From positions 2,604,001-2,668,000 of the forward strand of contig NZ_CP162006.1 in NCBI RefSeq assembly GCF_040822085.1: a stretch of 64,000 nt of DNA. The letters are read 5' to 3'. This DNA comes from Rhodoferax sp. WC2427. GTDB taxonomy: Bacteria; Pseudomonadota; Gammaproteobacteria; Burkholderiales; Burkholderiaceae_C. The notes under the pieces were generated by a model. It was not told the DNA's origin. It did not search any database and worked only from the letters and a program-made list of their open reading frames with translations. A program made the translations under genes and the position numbers. Below are positions 63,014 to 64,000 of this stretch, one piece after another (the first letter of the stretch is position 1; every line of letters begins with the position of its first letter).

Positions 63014-64000
63014 GTGGCTACCAGCCTCTCCACCACCATCCTCGGCGCGGGCCTGATGGGCCGCCTGCTGGCCCTGGCACTGGCACGCGCGGGCCACACG
63101 GTGCAGGTGTTTGAAGCCGGGGGGCCCGAGGCAGAAGGCGCAGCCGCCCGGGTGGCCGCCGCCATGCTGGCCCCGCTGGCCGAGTCGGCCATCACCGAAT
63201 CCAGCGTGGTCCAAATGGGCCAGCACGGGCTGCGGCGCTGGCCGGAGCTGATCGCGCAACTCGACGCGCCGGTGTTTTTCCAGCAAAACGGCACGTTGAT
63301 CCTGTGGCACCGGCAAGACGCGGCCGAGGCCACACGCTTTGGCCACCAACTGACGGCCACGCGCCAGCAGTTGCCCAGCCTGCCCGCGCCCCAGGCAGTG
63401 GATGCCACCGCCATCGCGCAATTGGAGCCCAGCGTCGGCACCCGCTTCGCCCAGGGCCTGTACCTGCCCGGTGAAGGCCAGTTGGACAACCGCCAACTGC
63501 TGGCCGCACTGCTGCTGCAGCTGCAAAAACACCAGGTTGTGATGCACTGGCACACCCCACGCGCGCCCCAGGATTGCCAGGCCGACTGGGTCTTTGACTG
63601 CCGGGGGCTGGGCGCACGCGACCACTGGCCGGGCCTGCGCGCCGTGCGCGGCGAGGTGCTGCGCCTGCATGCGCCGGGCGTGGAGCTGCGCCGCCCGGTA
63701 CGCCTGGTGCACCCGCGCTATCCGCTGTATATCGCGCCCAAAGAAGACCACGTGTTCGTGGTGGGCGCCACCGAAATCGAATCCGACGATATGTCGCCCA
63801 TGAGCGTGCGCTCCAGCCTGGAGCTGCTCAGCGCGGCCTACAGCGTGCACCCCGGCTTTGGCGAGGCGCGCATTCTGGAATCCAGCACCCAGTGCCGCCC
63901 CACCCTGCCCAACAACCTGCCCGCCATCCGCCAGCTCGGCGCCCGCGTGCTGCAAATCAATGGCCTGTACCGGCACGGTTTTCTGATCGCCCCGGCCATG
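63014..64000 (+). CDS. thiO: FAD-dependent glycine oxidase ThiO (partial, runs off the window)
   Basis: The open frame starts at GTG 63014 with AGGA 7 bp upstream and runs 329 codons to the window end without a stop. The protein begins with a dinucleotide-binding ILGAGLMGRLLALALARAG motif, then a second motif around FEAGGPEAEGAA, and later DNRQLLAAL, RAVRGEVLRL, VFVVGATEIES and NLPAIRQLGARVLQINGLYRHGFLIAP, all typical of ThiO. It makes the iminoacetate intermediate for thiazole synthesis. Its TPP riboswitch supports the role. The C-terminal end and the expected thiS/thiG/thiE follow outside the window. Confidence 0.92.
   Translation, partial: MATSLSTTILGAGLMGRLLALALARAGHTVQVFEAGGPEAEGAAARVAAAMLAPLAESAITESSVVQMGQHGLRRWPELIAQLDAPVFFQQNGTLILWHRQDAAEATRFGHQLTATRQQLPSLPAPQAVDATAIAQLEPSVGTRFAQGLYLPGEGQLDNRQLLAALLLQLQKHQVVMHWHTPRAPQDCQADWVFDCRGLGARDHWPGLRAVRGEVLRLHAPGVELRRPVRLVHPRYPLYIAPKEDHVFVVGATEIESDDMSPMSVRSSLELLSAAYSVHPGFGEARILESSTQCRPTLPNNLPAIRQLGARVLQINGLYRHGFLIAPAM

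Overview
The window reads as chromosomal DNA of a Burkholderiales betaproteobacterium, most likely Comamonadaceae (Rhodoferax/Polaromonas/Acidovorax-like). The base composition is uniformly GC-rich and the gene families are typical of that group: the gene set smc-zipA-ligA, a ddpXABCDF-type importer, a liv importer, the S1C pseudoprotease family and riboswitch-linked thi genes. I see no insertion sequence, phage, integron or CRISPR array. Genus and species cannot be fixed from the sequence alone.

Layout. 1-2.9 kb: tail of an RND efflux pump, a pcm-like methyltransferase, a rhodanese and a TolC-family outer-membrane protein. 2.9-9.7 kb (minus): ddpXABCDF-like D-Ala-D-Ala/dipeptide uptake operon ending in an M19 dipeptidase. 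9.8-11.1 kb: periplasmic binding protein and a lipoprotein. 11.2-19.1 kb (minus): smc, zipA-like, ligA, then a MntA/HepT toxin-antitoxin pair wedged in front of a peptide deformylase. 19.3-20.5 kb: orphan P-loop ATPase. 20.6-25.1 kb (minus): livFGMH plus a binding protein. 25.3-28.5 kb: glycine-zipper lipoprotein and tauABC. 28.8-32.0 kb: two convergent chemoreceptors. 32.3-36.3 kb: purL. 36.5-42.4 kb: map, glnD, and a DUF3772-type MscS channel. 42.5 kb: tRNA-Pro(TGG). 42.7-47.5 kb: LysE exporter, S1C-like pseudoprotease, tandem methylglyoxal-synthase-like protein, DinG helicase. 48-49.4 kb: divergent ABC exporter. 49.5-51.6 kb: IclR regulator and pobA. 51.7-54.9 kb: cold-shock/DUF1294 membrane protein and a YgiQ radical SAM protein. 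55.1-59.6 kb: HD-GYP protein, acyl-CoA dehydrogenase, split chromate transporter and a small exported protein. 59.7-64 kb: a putative outer-membrane barrel, then a thiamin region with two TPP riboswitches (cytX, thiO) and thiD.

The most unusual feature is a dispersed palindromic element of about 45-60 bp. Its core is TAGCTGCTTGCGCTTATGG followed by the reverse complement. At least 17 copies are visible. Every convergent gene junction wider than about 30 bp (seven of seven) carries a copy, where it could act as a bidirectional terminator. Four more copies lie in frame inside two essential enzymes, two in ligA and two in purL, at apparently non-conserved linkers, reminiscent of Rickettsia palindromic elements. 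Other points of interest are the toxin-antitoxin pair translationally coupled to def, the duplicated methylglyoxal-synthase-like fold, the His-less S1C protease, the shortened ABC nucleotide-binding domain with an acidic loop, and a 13-codon lysine-rich open frame with its own terminator.
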